Assembly: GCA_002835545.1 (NCBI GenBank)
Contig: PIZK01000005.1
Coordinates: forward strand, 1-64,000
Source: Alteromonadales bacterium alter-6D02
Lineage (GTDB): Bacteria; Pseudomonadota; Gammaproteobacteria; Enterobacterales; Psychrobiaceae
Direction of reading: 5' to 3'
Length of the DNA stretch: 64,000 nt
Program-made: the position numbers and the translations under genes
The notes under the pieces: generated by a model
What the model was told of the DNA's origin: nothing
Database searches by the model: none
What the model saw: the letters and a program-made list of their open reading frames with translations, nothing else
Part shown: in pieces, positions 47,710 to 56,949 of the stretch
Layout of the letters: each line of letters begins with the position of its first letter
Position numbering within the stretch: position 1 is the first letter of the stretch

Positions 47710-48945
47710 TTAAGCAGAGTGAAGCGTACGGGCGCGAATAGTACCTTCGATTTTGTTTAACTCATCCAGAGCAATGTCAGCATCTTTCGCTTCAACTTCC
47801 ATAACAACATAACCAATATCAGCGGTTGTTTGTAAGTATTGGGCGCTAATATTGATTGCTTTTTCAGCAAATGCCATATTGATCTTATTCATAATACCTG
47901 GTTGGTTTTGATGAATGTGCAATAAGCGAGAGCTACCAACGTGTTGCGGTAAAGATACTTCAGGGAAGTTAACTGCTGATAGCGTTGAACCATTATCAGA
48001 GTACTTAGCCAATTTACCCGCAACTTCGATACCAATATTAGCTTGCGCTTCTTGTGTGCTACCACCGACATGCGGCGTTAAGATCACATTATCGATACCT
48101 CGTAATGGGGAAGCAAATTCTTCACTATTTGATTTAGGCTCCACTGGGAATACATCGATTGCTGCACCACTGATGTGGCCTTGTTCCAGCGAAGAAGCTA
48201 AATCTTCAATGTTTACAACGGTACCACGAGAGGCGTTGATTAATATTGCACCTTGCTTCATTTTTGCCATTTCAGTGGCAGTGAACATGTATTTAGTTTG
48301 TGGGGTTTCTGGGACGTGTAAAGAAACCACATCAGACGTTGCCAATAATTCATCGAGCTTAGCAATTTGACTAGCATTACCTAATGGTAGTTTATCTTCA
48401 ATATCGTAAAAACGTACACGCATACCAAGGTTTTCAGCTAAGATGCCTAGCTGCGTACCGATATGACCATAACCAATAATACCCAGTTGTTTGCCACGGG
48501 CTTCATATGAACCAATTGCGGACTTTTGCCATTCACCACGGTGTGCTTTAGCACTCTTTTCAGGGATGCCACGTAACAATAATAGCGTTTCACCTAGCAC
48601 TAACTCTGCAACTGAGCGAGTATTGGAAAATGGTGCATTAAAGACTGGAATGCCTAACTTTTCAGCCGCTGACAGATCAACTTGGTTGGTACCGATACAA
48701 AAACAACCAATACCCACAAGCTTGCTCGCTGCGGCAAGAACATTAGCGTTTAATTCAGTACGAGAACGAATGCCGATGAAGTGAACATCTTTAATCTTTT
48801 CGATTAATTCATTTTCAGGTAATGAAGTCTTCAGACTTTCAATGTTGCTATAACCTGCATTTTGTAAGACTTCTAGGGAGCTTGGGTGTAAGCCCTCAAG
48901 GAGTAAAATCTTGATTTTGTCTTTGTTGAGCGAAAAATGAGCCAT
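47710..48945 (-). CDS. serA: D-3-phosphoglycerate dehydrogenase
   Basis: A 411-aa first enzyme of serine biosynthesis (E. coli 410 aa). The NAD motif GIIGYGHIGTQLG, catalytic ASRGTVV (Arg), the Glu in VEPKS and LTPHVGGST (His) are present. The C-terminal ACT domain (about 335-411, HIHQNQPGIMNKI) provides serine feedback control. It lies next to rpiA in the same orientation, as in E. coli, with about 300 bp between. Confidence 0.97.
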   Translation of the reverse strand: MAHFSLNKDKIKILLLEGLHPSSLEVLQNAGYSNIESLKTSLPENELIEKIKDVHFIGIRSRTELNANVLAAASKLVGIGCFCIGTNQVDLSAAEKLGIPVFNAPFSNTRSVAELVLGETLLLLRGIPEKSAKAHRGEWQKSAIGSYEARGKQLGIIGYGHIGTQLGILAENLGMRVRFYDIEDKLPLGNASQIAKLDELLATSDVVSLHVPETPQTKYMFTATEMAKMKQGAILINASRGTVVNIEDLASSLEQGHISGAAIDVFPVEPKSNSEEFASPLRGIDNVILTPHVGGSTQEAQANIGIEVAGKLAKYSDNGSTLSAVNFPEVSLPQHVGSSRLLHIHQNQPGIMNKINMAFAEKAINISAQYLQTTADIGYVVMEVEAKDADIALDELNKIEGTIRARTLHSA

Positions 48946-49251
48946 CTATAATTTTCCTAGCAGGTTTTAAGGTGTTTAATGTTAAGTAAAATAACAAATT
49001 TAATGAACTAAAGGGAGAGTTAATTGAAAATAACTATAAAAATGATTGTAACAGCTAGAACACCTGTTATTAAAGGCTTTTACTCTATGACTTTTGGCTA
49101 ATGGAATGGCTATAACTAGAGGTTATTAACTATATCATTAGTGTTTATAAGGTTGCTTTGTTAATAAAATGTTGTGTTGTGTTTTTATGATAAACAGGGA
49201 GGAAAGTAGCGTAATGTCATACGCTACTTTGATAGGTAATTATTGGGTAGC
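48946..49251. other. serA-rpiA intergenic region with a terminator-like hairpin
   Basis: This 306-bp spacer holds a perfect 11-bp inverted repeat, AAAGTAGCGTA / TACGCTACTTT (49203-49230), about 20 bp after the rpiA stop. It is probably the rpiA terminator, although followed by TTTCC rather than a long T-run. Sequences nearer serA contain its promoter, which I could not place. No gene was recognised. Confidence 0.5.
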
Positions 49252-49914
49252 TTATTTATTATTAATTTTTTTTACACCATCAGGCGTTGCTAATAATAAA
49301 CTATCGGCGCTGCGCTCAGCAAAGAAGCCGTTCGTTACTACACCAACAATACCATTGATTTGACGTTCTAATTCACACGCATTTACAACGTTGAAGTTGT
49401 GAACATCTAAAATTATATTTCCGTTATCAGTAATGACACCTTCACGGTAAACTGGATCACCACCAAGTTTTACCAGTTGACGAGCAACGTATGAACGCGC
49501 CATTGGAACGACTTCAACGGGTAATGGAAATTCACCCAGTAATTTAACTAACTTACTTTGATCAGCGATACAAACAAACTTTTCTGCCACGGCTGCAATA
49601 ATCTTTTCACGCGTTAGCGCTGCGCCTCCGCCTTTAATCATTTGCATATGATCGTTGATTTCATCAGCACCATCAACATATACACTTAACTGATCTACAG
49701 TATTTAGGTCAAATACTGGAATGCCATACTCTTTTAATCGGCGCGTCGATTCTTCTGAGCTTGAAACCGCTCCTTCGATATCACCTTTTATTGAGCCTAA
49801 TGCATCAATAAAATGATTAACCGTCGAGCCAGTACCAACACCGACAATAGTGTCTCGCTCTACATATTCTAAGGCCGCCCAACCGGCTGCTTTTTTCATT
49901 TCATCTTGATTCAT
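49252..49914 (-). CDS. rpiA: Ribose-5-phosphate isomerase A
   Basis: A 220-aa pentose-phosphate-pathway isomerase (E. coli 219 aa). Motifs [32 protein letters not shown] and [12 protein letters not shown] are intact. It follows the PGPGW-type gene by 62 bp. Confidence 0.97.
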   Translation of the reverse strand: MNQDEMKKAAGWAALEYVERDTIVGVGTGSTVNHFIDALGSIKGDIEGAVSSSEESTRRLKEYGIPVFDLNTVDQLSVYVDGADEINDHMQMIKGGGAALTREKIIAAVAEKFVCIADQSKLVKLLGEFPLPVEVVPMARSYVARQLVKLGGDPVYREGVITDNGNIILDVHNFNVVNACELERQINGIVGVVTNGFFAERSADSLLLATPDGVKKINNK

Positions 49915-49976
49915 TAGTGTGATCCAGCTAGCAATTTATGATGAGCTTATTGTACCTAACCGCTGGTGCTTTAGCA

Positions 49977-50204
49977 CTATCTACGGCGATATTTACTGAC
50001 AAATTGGTCCATTTTTTTTGCTGATTGAGTTAGCATACGCTGAGCCACTTTAAGATACCGTTTAGCCCAGTCATATTCTAATGCTAAAATTGCCAGCGAT
50101 AGTGGTAACAAAATGACGGTGCCAGGCAGCGCTATAAATATCAGGCTGATAAGCAATAGAAAACCACCGCTGAGGGTAATGGCTATTTTTCTTAAATTAT
50201 TCAT
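49977..50204 (-). CDS. Small PGPGW-like membrane protein
   Basis: A 75-aa protein with two closely spaced hydrophobic helices joined around IALPGTVILLPLSLAIL, then ALEYDWAKRYL and a basic tail. This layout matches the PGPGW transmembrane family, although the first Pro-Gly-Pro-Gly-Trp is changed to PGTVI. Function is unknown. Confidence 0.65.
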   Translation of the reverse strand: MNNLRKIAITLSGGFLLLISLIFIALPGTVILLPLSLAILALEYDWAKRYLKVAQRMLTQSAKKMDQFVSKYRRR

Positions 50205-50346
50205 AAGCTATTTCTTGATTAATCGATTAATGGCTTATTTATTCAAGGTTAATGCCATATGTATAACATATTGAAATGTAAGTGTTGTTATGTTTTTTTT
50301 ATTTGCACTACATGTAAGAATACTTAATAGTTAGTGAGATTGACTA

Positions 50347-50557
50347 ATACCAATTTCATTAATAGCCTGATCATACTTCACGGTCTAAACGAATGATGAT
50401 TGCGTTATTTATTATTTATGTAAAACAAATGCACCTGTTTATAAATGCCTTGCCGATATAAATGTCAGTACTTAGGTTCTTTTTGGAATGTGGTGCCAGT
50501 GCGCTAATTAGTTTATTCACTTTACAAAGTTGGTCACTTAATTAACGGAATTGGTAT
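50347..50557. repeat. Possible 211-bp MITE
   Basis: The ends form a 17-bp inverted repeat with 2 mismatches, ATACCAATTTCATTAAT (50347-50363) against the complement of 50541-50557. Internally, GATCATACTT at 50369-50378 is shared with the hairpin repeat at 907-944. There is no coding frame inside. It fills most of the 356-bp gap before the GIY-YIG gene, so it may supply that gene's 5' leader. Confidence 0.55.
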
Positions 50558-50560
50558 AAG

Positions 50561-50884
50561 ATGATGACTCCAGAAACTACCATTGAACATGCTAAAAAAC
50601 ACACTAAAGAGTGGTTTGTTTATTTGATGCGTTGTAATGATGCGTCACTATATTGTGGGGTAACTACGGATATTAAACGGCGTGAACAAGAGCATAATCA
50701 CGGACCTAAAGGGGCTAAATATACGAGGGTACGACGCCCGGTCACTTTGGTTTACCTGCAAAGCGCAGTCAATCGAAGTGAAGCCTGTCAGTTAGAGGCC
50801 AAGATAAAAAAATTATCTAAGCGAAATAAAGAAGTGCTGGTGGCGCAGCACCAAGCGCTTCTTAAACAAGAGGGGTTATTATAA
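50561..50884 (+). CDS. GIY-YIG nuclease-domain protein (YhbQ-like)
   Basis: A 107-aa single-domain protein of the UPF0213/YhbQ group. The catalytic strands read FVYLMRC and YCGVTTDIKRREQEHN, with the Arg and Glu of the family in place; Ile of YIG is replaced by Cys. Then comes GAKYTRVRRP. The cellular role of this group is uncertain, possibly DNA repair. Confidence 0.9.
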   Translation: MMTPETTIEHAKKHTKEWFVYLMRCNDASLYCGVTTDIKRREQEHNHGPKGAKYTRVRRPVTLVYLQSAVNRSEACQLEAKIKKLSKRNKEVLVAQHQALLKQEGLL

Positions 50885-51253
50885 AATACAGTTAGCTAAG
50901 GTTTTTTGAATAGCCACTACATCTGAGCCTCGCTTTAACTCGTAACTAATTGGTTTTTCAGTACCGCTAATCCACAATTTTAATTCAGCGTCCATATCGA
51001 AATGGCCTGCACTTTCTAGAGCGAAGTGACTGATGGATTTAAACGGGACTGAATGATAGAGCACCTTTTTGCCTGTTAGCCCCTGTTTATCAACGATTAG
51101 CATACGCTTATTGGTAAAAATAAACATATCTCGAATGAGCTTGAAACCCAGTTCAATTTCTTCATCGTTTGCTAAAATTGGCTCGAACTCACTCGCTAAT
51201 TCTTCGATATCTAACTCAGAAGCATTACCCATTAAGCCATCTAAAAGACCCAT
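50879..51253 (-). CDS. PH-domain-containing protein (bPH_1)
   Basis: A 124-aa cytoplasmic protein with a bacterial pleckstrin-homology-like domain. Diagnostic features are FKLIRDMFIFTNKRMLIVDKQG and the SVPFKSISHFALE strand. No signal or membrane segment is seen. Its stop overlaps the convergent GIY-YIG stop by 6 bp. Function is unknown. Confidence 0.85.
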   Translation of the reverse strand: MGLLDGLMGNASELDIEELASEFEPILANDEEIELGFKLIRDMFIFTNKRMLIVDKQGLTGKKVLYHSVPFKSISHFALESAGHFDMDAELKLWISGTEKPISYELKRGSDVVAIQKTLANCIL

Positions 51254-51271
51254 AATAAAAATATCCTGTTT

Positions 51272-51991
51272 TTATTGAATTGCTTTAGTAATACGTTGTT
51301 GGGCAAGGTCAGTCAACTCTTTTAAACTAAGTTCTTGATATTCTTCTGGAGTGATTGGCTCTAATACCTCAACAGTGATCTTTTGGTGTCCTTTAAAGTG
51401 CAAACTATTTTTAGGGACCGCTTTATCGGTACCTGTTAAAACAACCGGCATGATCGGAACATTCATTTCTTTGGCAATCTTAAACGCCCCAGTTTTAAAT
51501 GGCTTTAAGTGGCCATCGCTAGAGCGTGAACCCTCGGGGAAAATGAAGATGGAACTACCATTGTCTAAGTGGGCTTTCGACTGTTTCATCATCGACTTTA
51601 TTGAACTAATTCCACCTCGCTTAATGGCGACATAGCGATTTAAATACATGGTCCAGCCGATAAAAGGGATTTTAAAGTTTTCAACTTTTGAAACCCATTT
51701 AAAGTGAACAAATAGCCGAGAGGCAGCTAATACATCAATCGTGGATAAGTGATTGGAGATTACAACATAAGGTTGATCTTGCTTAAACTTGTCTCTCCCA
51801 GAGATTTTTATTGACCAAAACGGGTTGGTCCAAAAATAGAGAGAGCCCCAAAAGTGGCTAAAATAATTTAAAACGATAAGGCGACGATCAAAGGGAGTTG
51901 TCACAATGCGGATGATTAATGCGATAGGAAACAAAATGACTGAAATAATCACTACCCAAAGAAGGTAGAGTGCTGATAATAAATAACTCAC
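51272..51991 (-). CDS. 1-acylglycerol-3-phosphate acyltransferase-family protein (PlsC-like)
   Basis: A 239-aa membrane acyltransferase. An N-terminal helix (about 2-27) is followed by the catalytic NHxxxxD motif (SNHLSTIDV, about residues 76-84) and the substrate motif FPEGSRS. Relatives make phosphatidic acid; a paralogue role is possible. It starts with GTG. The AGGA ribosome-binding site lies in the 3' arm of a small hairpin (51999-52018). Confidence 0.88.
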   Translation of the reverse strand: MSYLLSALYLLWVVIISVILFPIALIIRIVTTPFDRRLIVLNYFSHFWGSLYFWTNPFWSIKISGRDKFKQDQPYVVISNHLSTIDVLAASRLFVHFKWVSKVENFKIPFIGWTMYLNRYVAIKRGGISSIKSMMKQSKAHLDNGSSIFIFPEGSRSSDGHLKPFKTGAFKIAKEMNVPIMPVVLTGTDKAVPKNSLHFKGHQKITVEVLEPITPEEYQELSLKELTDLAQQRITKAIQ

Positions 51992-51998
51992 TATTTAA

Positions 51999-52018
51999 TC
52001 CTGTTGTTTTTAACAGGA
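51999..52018 (-). promoter_or_regulatory. Hairpin sequestering the plsC-like ribosome-binding site
   Basis: Read in the gene direction, TCCTGTT AAAAAC AACAGGA forms a 7-bp perfect stem with a 6-base loop. The AGGA of its 3' arm is the only Shine-Dalgarno candidate, 7 bases before the GTG start. Translation could therefore be limited by folding; this is inference. Confidence 0.5.
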
Positions 52019-52134
52019 GGATTATAACTAAGTTAGTTTCAGAACAGCAACAGAGTTGTTAATCGCCACTAACTGGTTATTATAAATAATAAAGACTAAA
52101 TTGGTTGTGTTTAGCCTAATAATGGGGAAGGTGA

Positions 52135-53019
52135 ATGAGCAAAATAATATTAGCTGCAAATAACCTAGTTAAGCGCTATGACGATGTGTGTGCGGTTGAT
52201 AATTTATCTTTTGAAATTATTGAGGGCGAGTGCTTTGGGTTGTTAGGCCCTAATGGCGCAGGAAAGTCTACAACGATTGAGATCTTAGAAAATGTCATTA
52301 GTGCTGATGGTGGTGAAGTGTTGTTCTATGGTAAAGCCATTGATGACCGCTTTGCACAATCGATTGGTATCCAGTTTCAGAGTACCGCTTTACAGGACTA
52401 TTTAACCGTATCTGATACTTTGAGGTTATTTAGAGCACTTTACGATAACCCAGTACCGACTGAGCAACTGGTGGAGGATTGTGCTTTGGAAGAGTTACTT
52501 AATCGCGATAATCGCAAACTCTCTGGAGGGCAACGGCAGCGTTTGTTGCTTGCATTAGCCTTAATAAACGACCCGAAGCTGGTCTTTTTAGATGAACCGA
52601 CAACGGGACTTGACCCGCAAGCTAGGCGCAATTTTTGGCAGCTGATTACACGGCAAAAACAAGCGGGAAAAACAATTTTACTCACAACTCATTATATGGA
52701 TGAAGCACAGATTTTATGTGATCGAGTTGCTATTGTGGAGCAAGGGAAGATTATTGCTGTTGGCGCACCTGATGAATTATTATTGGAACACCTGCCCGGA
52801 ATGATGATTCGCTTACCGTCGAGTGCAATAAACCATTGCCAATTACCTCATCTTAATTTTGAATTTAAACAAGACTCGGCACAGCTTATTTCGGATGATG
52901 TCAACCAAACTATTGCTGAGCTATTAAACCATGAGGTAGATCTAACCGGTCTGACAATTAATGCGCCCACGCTAGAAGACCTATTCATTCACCTTACTGG
53001 TCACCAATTGAGAGAATAA
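52135..53019 (+). CDS. ABC transporter ATP-binding protein
   Basis: A 294-aa ABC-2-type exporter ATPase. Walker A GPNGAGKST, Q-loop region, signature LSGGQRQR and Walker B LVFLDEPTTGLDP are intact, with a C-terminal extension typical of CcmA/YhhA-type exporters. It is one base from the permease gene and shares its transcript. The substrate is unknown. Confidence 0.93.
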   Translation: MSKIILAANNLVKRYDDVCAVDNLSFEIIEGECFGLLGPNGAGKSTTIEILENVISADGGEVLFYGKAIDDRFAQSIGIQFQSTALQDYLTVSDTLRLFRALYDNPVPTEQLVEDCALEELLNRDNRKLSGGQRQRLLLALALINDPKLVFLDEPTTGLDPQARRNFWQLITRQKQAGKTILLTTHYMDEAQILCDRVAIVEQGKIIAVGAPDELLLEHLPGMMIRLPSSAINHCQLPHLNFEFKQDSAQLISDDVNQTIAELLNHEVDLTGLTINAPTLEDLFIHLTGHQLRE

Positions 53020-53020
53020 A

Positions 53021-54040
53021 ATGAAACGATTATTTGCCTTATGGTATGCAAGAAACTTAGAGTTTGTTCGTGATCGTGCTTCATTATCTTGGAACTTAGC
53101 ATTTCCTTTATTATTAATTTTTGGTTTTGCATTTGCCTTTGGTAATGGGCAGCCCGATCAATATCGAGTGGGAGTCATCAGCCAGCCCATAGCTAAGATT
53201 GCTGATAAGGACTCATTTACCAACTTCTCTGAAATTAAACATATTGAGTTTATTAGTTATGACAATCAGAAAAGTGCTTTAGAAAAACTAAAACAGCACC
53301 AGTTAGACTTGGTGATTGCTCCATCAATAGATAAGTATTGGATCAACCAACAATCTGCTAAAGGTTATTTAATAGAAAAAATATTATTATCAGAGGTTAA
53401 GAGTCCAATTCAACAAGGGCAAGTGGACAGTGAACCTATTCGATATGTCGATTGGGTACTGCCAGGGGTTATTGGCATGAATATGATGTTTAGTGGCTTA
53501 TTTGGTATTGGTTATGTCATCGTCCGATATCGTAAAAATGGCGTGTTAAAACGACTCAAAGCAACTCCATTATCCTCATTGGAATTTATTAGCGCACAAA
53601 TTTTATCCCGCTTGTTTATTCAGCTTTCGACTTCGCTATTTATCGCTGTTAGTTGTATTCACATCTTAGACTTAAAAATGAATGGGTCATACCTGTTATT
53701 ATTTTTAATGATGTTTTGTGGTAGCTTAAGTTTAATATCAGTGGGCCTAATGATGGCTAGTCGTAGTAGCAGTGAGGAGTTTGCTGGTGGTATATTGAAC
53801 TTAGTTTCATGGCCGATGATGTTTTTATCTGGGGTGTGGTTTTCAATTGATAATGCTCACCCTGCTTTACAAACACTCGCACAGTTACTGCCTTTAACAC
53901 ACTTAGTTAGCGGTTTACGTGATATTATGTTAGAGAGCGCTAACTTAACCACGTTACTGCCTAATATTTTTACCTTGCTATTGATTACTAGCTGTTGCAT
54001 TGCAATTAGTGCTTATCGATTTAGCTGGGGTGAGCAATGA
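53021..54040 (+). CDS. ABC-2-type transporter permease
   Basis: A 339-aa permease. One N-terminal helix (about 25-40), a large extracytoplasmic loop (about 45-145) and five C-terminal helices (from about 150) fit the ABC2_membrane/YhgE-type family. It contains WVLPGVIGMNMMFSGLFG and FLSGVWFSIDNAHP, found in antibiotic/lipid-type exporters. The last codon overlaps the next ATG (ATGA). Confidence 0.88.
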   Translation: MKRLFALWYARNLEFVRDRASLSWNLAFPLLLIFGFAFAFGNGQPDQYRVGVISQPIAKIADKDSFTNFSEIKHIEFISYDNQKSALEKLKQHQLDLVIAPSIDKYWINQQSAKGYLIEKILLSEVKSPIQQGQVDSEPIRYVDWVLPGVIGMNMMFSGLFGIGYVIVRYRKNGVLKRLKATPLSSLEFISAQILSRLFIQLSTSLFIAVSCIHILDLKMNGSYLLLFLMMFCGSLSLISVGLMMASRSSSEEFAGGILNLVSWPMMFLSGVWFSIDNAHPALQTLAQLLPLTHLVSGLRDIMLESANLTTLLPNIFTLLLITSCCIAISAYRFSWGEQ

Positions 54041-54633
54041 ATTATTTTCAAGAGATGGGTCTATCAATGACAATGACAGGATTAAAAAAATTATCTGTTG
54101 CCATGGCAGCAGTAGTAACAATGAGCTTAACTTACTCAATGGATGTGGCTGCTCATAATCATAGTGGCGATAGCAAAAAACACCAACACCAAAAGAATCA
54201 GGGCATTATGGTTCACATGGCATGGGCTAGAGCCTTGCCGCCTGTAGCAATGAATGGTGCTGCTTACCTGATGTTACATAACAACGGAAAACAAACGAGT
54301 ACCTTAGTTAGTGCGTCGAGCCCAATTGCAAAGTCAGTTATGTTACATCAAAGTGTTGAAAGCAATGGCAGCGTTAGTATGCAACATGTTGATAGCTTAG
54401 AGATTAAGCCTAAAGGGGCGGTAACGTTCAAGCCGGGCGGTTATCATCTGATGCTAATGGGCCTTAAAAAGCCGCTGATTGCAGGAAAATCGTTTCCTGT
54501 AACATTGAATTTTTCAGATGGTTATTCATTAAAAACGTTGGTTAAAATCAAAAAAGGTAACCAAAAAGCTCCAAGTATGTCTCATCAGCATATGAAGCAT
54601 GAGAAATCGACAACAAATGCTCACCAACATTAA
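54037..54633 (+). CDS. Periplasmic copper chaperone PCu(A)C family
   Basis: A 198-aa protein with a signal-type hydrophobic segment (residues about 17-40) followed by a His-rich stretch. The PCu(A)C copper-binding pattern is visible: MLHQ, then MQH, then HLMLMGL. A His-rich C-terminal tail (HQHMKHEKS) adds potential metal ligands. The start overlaps the permease stop; a downstream ATG at 54067 would shorten the leader and is equally possible. Such chaperones deliver copper to cytochrome oxidase, but here it sits with an ABC exporter. Confidence 0.88.
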   Translation: MNYFQEMGLSMTMTGLKKLSVAMAAVVTMSLTYSMDVAAHNHSGDSKKHQHQKNQGIMVHMAWARALPPVAMNGAAYLMLHNNGKQTSTLVSASSPIAKSVMLHQSVESNGSVSMQHVDSLEIKPKGAVTFKPGGYHLMLMGLKKPLIAGKSFPVTLNFSDGYSLKTLVKIKKGNQKAPSMSHQHMKHEKSTTNAHQH

Positions 54634-54645
54634 TGCTCTTATATC

Positions 54646-54677
54646 GCCTTACGCATTGGTGTAAGGCTAGTTTTCTT
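54646..54677 (+). terminator. Terminator of the ABC/copper-chaperone operon
   Basis: GCCTTAC / GTAAGGC (7 bp) with an 8-base loop precedes TAGTTTTCTT. It lies 13 bp after the chaperone stop. Confidence 0.6.
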
Positions 54678-54747
54678 CCTTAGCTTAGCAATGATTCGTT
54701 AGCTGCTATTTGAGTGGTTAAGTGATAAAGTATTCCTAGATTATTTA

Positions 54748-55887
54748 GTGGACTTTAACGTGAACGAATCAATTTGCTATCAACAACTCGCGCAGCAAAT
54801 AGAGCAGTGGGCCATTGACTTGGGTTTTACCGGCTTTGGTATATGCGACACGGATTTATCACAACATGAAGCGGCATTTCAGCAATGGCTAGATAATGGC
54901 TATCATGGGGGGATGGAATATATGGCTCGTCACGGCATGATGCGTGCTCGGCCTAATGAACTACTACCCGGGACCTTACGGGTGATCAGCGTCCGTTTAG
55001 ATTATTTACCTCCAGATGCATTGATTGTTTCAACAATGAAAGAGCCGACCAACGCTTATATCAGCCGATATGCAACTGGCCGTGACTATCACAAAATAAT
55101 GCGAAATCGCTTGAAAAAATTACAGCAGAAAATCGAGACCCAGGTTGAGGGCTTAATTGCTCGCCCGTTTGTTGACTCTGCCCCCATTTTAGAGCGCCCA
55201 TTAGCTGAAAAGGCCGGCTTGGGTTGGGTCGGAAAGCACACTTTGATCCTGAATCAAGATGTTGGTTCCTTTTTTTTCCTTGGTGAATTATTAGTTAGTA
55301 TTCCGCTACCTGTATCTGAACCGGTCAAAGAGCAATGTGGTAGTTGCGTTGCTTGTATCACGATTTGCCCAACACAAGCAATTGTAGAACCCTATGTCGT
55401 TGATGGCAGGCGCTGCCTGTCCTATATCACCATTGAGAAATTTGGTGAGATCCCAGTAGAGTTCCGTAAAGCGATGGGTAATCGTATTTATGGTTGTGAT
55501 GATTGCCAGCTTATTTGTCCATGGAATAAGTTTGCTCAAGCAAGTAGTGAAGATGACTTTAAACCCCGTAAAGATTTGCACTCCCCACAATTATTAAGTC
55601 TTTTTTCTTGGGACGAGGCTACATTTTTAAAGCGCACAGAAGGCTCCCCGATAAGACGCATTGGCCATGAACGCTGGCTACGTAATATTGCTGTAGCTTT
55701 GGGTAATGCACCCTATGAAGAAGCCATCGTTCAAGCGCTCAAAGATAAACGTGAAGAGGTGAGTGAGCTGGTTCAAGAGCATATTGACTGGGCCATAGCG
55801 CAGCAGCAAGAAAAAACAAACTCGATTAACCGTAAAACGTTGCGGATGTTAAAAGCGGTTGAACGAGGGATGCCAGCGCATCAATAA
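54748..55887 (+). CDS. queG: Epoxyqueuosine reductase
   Basis: A 379-aa cobalamin- and 4Fe-4S-dependent reductase, the last step of queuosine tRNA modification. Two ferredoxin-type clusters are visible (CGSCVACITICPTQAI and CDDCQLICPWNKFA), with the upstream AEKAGLGWVGKHT segment and a C-terminal HEAT-like region. It appears to start with GTG at 54748; a second GTG 12 bases further on is possible. No yjeE or nnr gene adjoins it in this window. Confidence 0.95.
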   Translation: MDFNVNESICYQQLAQQIEQWAIDLGFTGFGICDTDLSQHEAAFQQWLDNGYHGGMEYMARHGMMRARPNELLPGTLRVISVRLDYLPPDALIVSTMKEPTNAYISRYATGRDYHKIMRNRLKKLQQKIETQVEGLIARPFVDSAPILERPLAEKAGLGWVGKHTLILNQDVGSFFFLGELLVSIPLPVSEPVKEQCGSCVACITICPTQAIVEPYVVDGRRCLSYITIEKFGEIPVEFRKAMGNRIYGCDDCQLICPWNKFAQASSEDDFKPRKDLHSPQLLSLFSWDEATFLKRTEGSPIRRIGHERWLRNIAVALGNAPYEEAIVQALKDKREEVSELVQEHIDWAIAQQQEKTNSINRKTLRMLKAVERGMPAHQ

Positions 55888-55932
55888 CATTTCTAGGTAT
55901 GATCTTGAGTGCGACAATTAAATAGGAAGCCA

Positions 55933-56949
55933 GTGTTTTATAAAATTAGTGTGCTTATCTTATCAATGATATTAATGTATTTTTCAACTGCAGTTGCTGT
56001 AGAGCGCAATGCTACGCGCAAAGCTGCCGTGGTTTATGATCGTCCGAGTAAGTTTGATCATTCGTTTAATCAAGCCGTCTTTGATAATGGAGTGATTAAA
56101 CTTAAAGTGCACGGCGTGGAAGTGAAAGAGTTTGAGCCTGCAAATAGTGTTCAGATAGAGAAAGGTATTTTGAAGCTGGCTGCCAGAGGCTACAACCCCA
56201 TTGTTGGGGTCGGTTATGCAACAGCACCAGCTATAGCGCGTGCTGCAAATCTTTATCCTCAAGTATCTTTTATTATTATTGATAGTGTGGTCGAAGCTCC
56301 GAATGTGCAATCCATTCTATTTAAAGAGGAGCAGGGGGCTTATCTTGCAGGAAAGCTTGCAGCACTAAAAAGCCATAGCGGTATTATCGGCTTTATTGGT
56401 GGTATGGATATTCCGCTTATTGATAAGTTTAGTTGTGGTTATGAACTTGGCGCACAATCTGTTAATTCGGATATTAAGATTTTAAAAAACTATTTAGGGT
56501 CCACGTTGCACGCGTGGAATGACCCAAGTAAAGGGCTCGAGTTGGCTATATATCAAATAGAGCAACAGGCCGATGTGATTTTCTCGGCCGCTGGTGGTTC
56601 TGGCTTGGGTGTGTTTCAAGCTGCGAAGGACTATCAAATAAATGCGATTGGTGTTGATTCAAATCAAAACATATTGCAACCAGGAATCATACTTACTTCA
56701 ATGGTTAAGCGGGTCGGTAGAGCTGTATTTAAAAATGTAATGAGTTTTTATCAGGGAACATGGCAACCCGGTGTGTTCCAATATGGGTTAGAAAGTAATT
56801 GGGTCGACTTGGCTAAAGATAAATATAATCAAGACGTTTACACCGAAGAGTTCGAGCGCATTATAAATAAAGAGAAAGCGCTAATTATTAACCATGAATT
56901 AGAGCGACTTTCGTTACTGAATGAATGTGCTATTTCTGGAGGTCAGTAA
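55933..56949 (+). CDS. BMP-family ABC transporter substrate-binding protein
   Basis: A 338-aa periplasmic nucleoside-type binding protein of the Bmp/Med family. I chose the GTG at 55933, preceded by AGGA, because it gives a clean signal peptide (FYKISVLILSMILMYFS, cleavage near AVA); an upstream in-frame GTG at 55909 has poorer context. Motifs are KAAVVYDRPSKFDHSFNQA, IGFIGGMDIPLIDKFSCGYELGA and VIFSAAGGSGLG. It has no lipobox Cys, unlike many family members. It heads a four-gene import operon. Confidence 0.88.
   Translation: MFYKISVLILSMILMYFSTAVAVERNATRKAAVVYDRPSKFDHSFNQAVFDNGVIKLKVHGVEVKEFEPANSVQIEKGILKLAARGYNPIVGVGYATAPAIARAANLYPQVSFIIIDSVVEAPNVQSILFKEEQGAYLAGKLAALKSHSGIIGFIGGMDIPLIDKFSCGYELGAQSVNSDIKILKNYLGSTLHAWNDPSKGLELAIYQIEQQADVIFSAAGGSGLGVFQAAKDYQINAIGVDSNQNILQPGIILTSMVKRVGRAVFKNVMSFYQGTWQPGVFQYGLESNWVDLAKDKYNQDVYTEEFERIINKEKALIINHELERLSLLNECAISGGQ

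Noticed and set aside
47915-48370. 151-codon plus-strand frame opposite serA
   Set aside because: It is antisense to a complete, well-conserved serA; composition and lack of a start signal argue against it.
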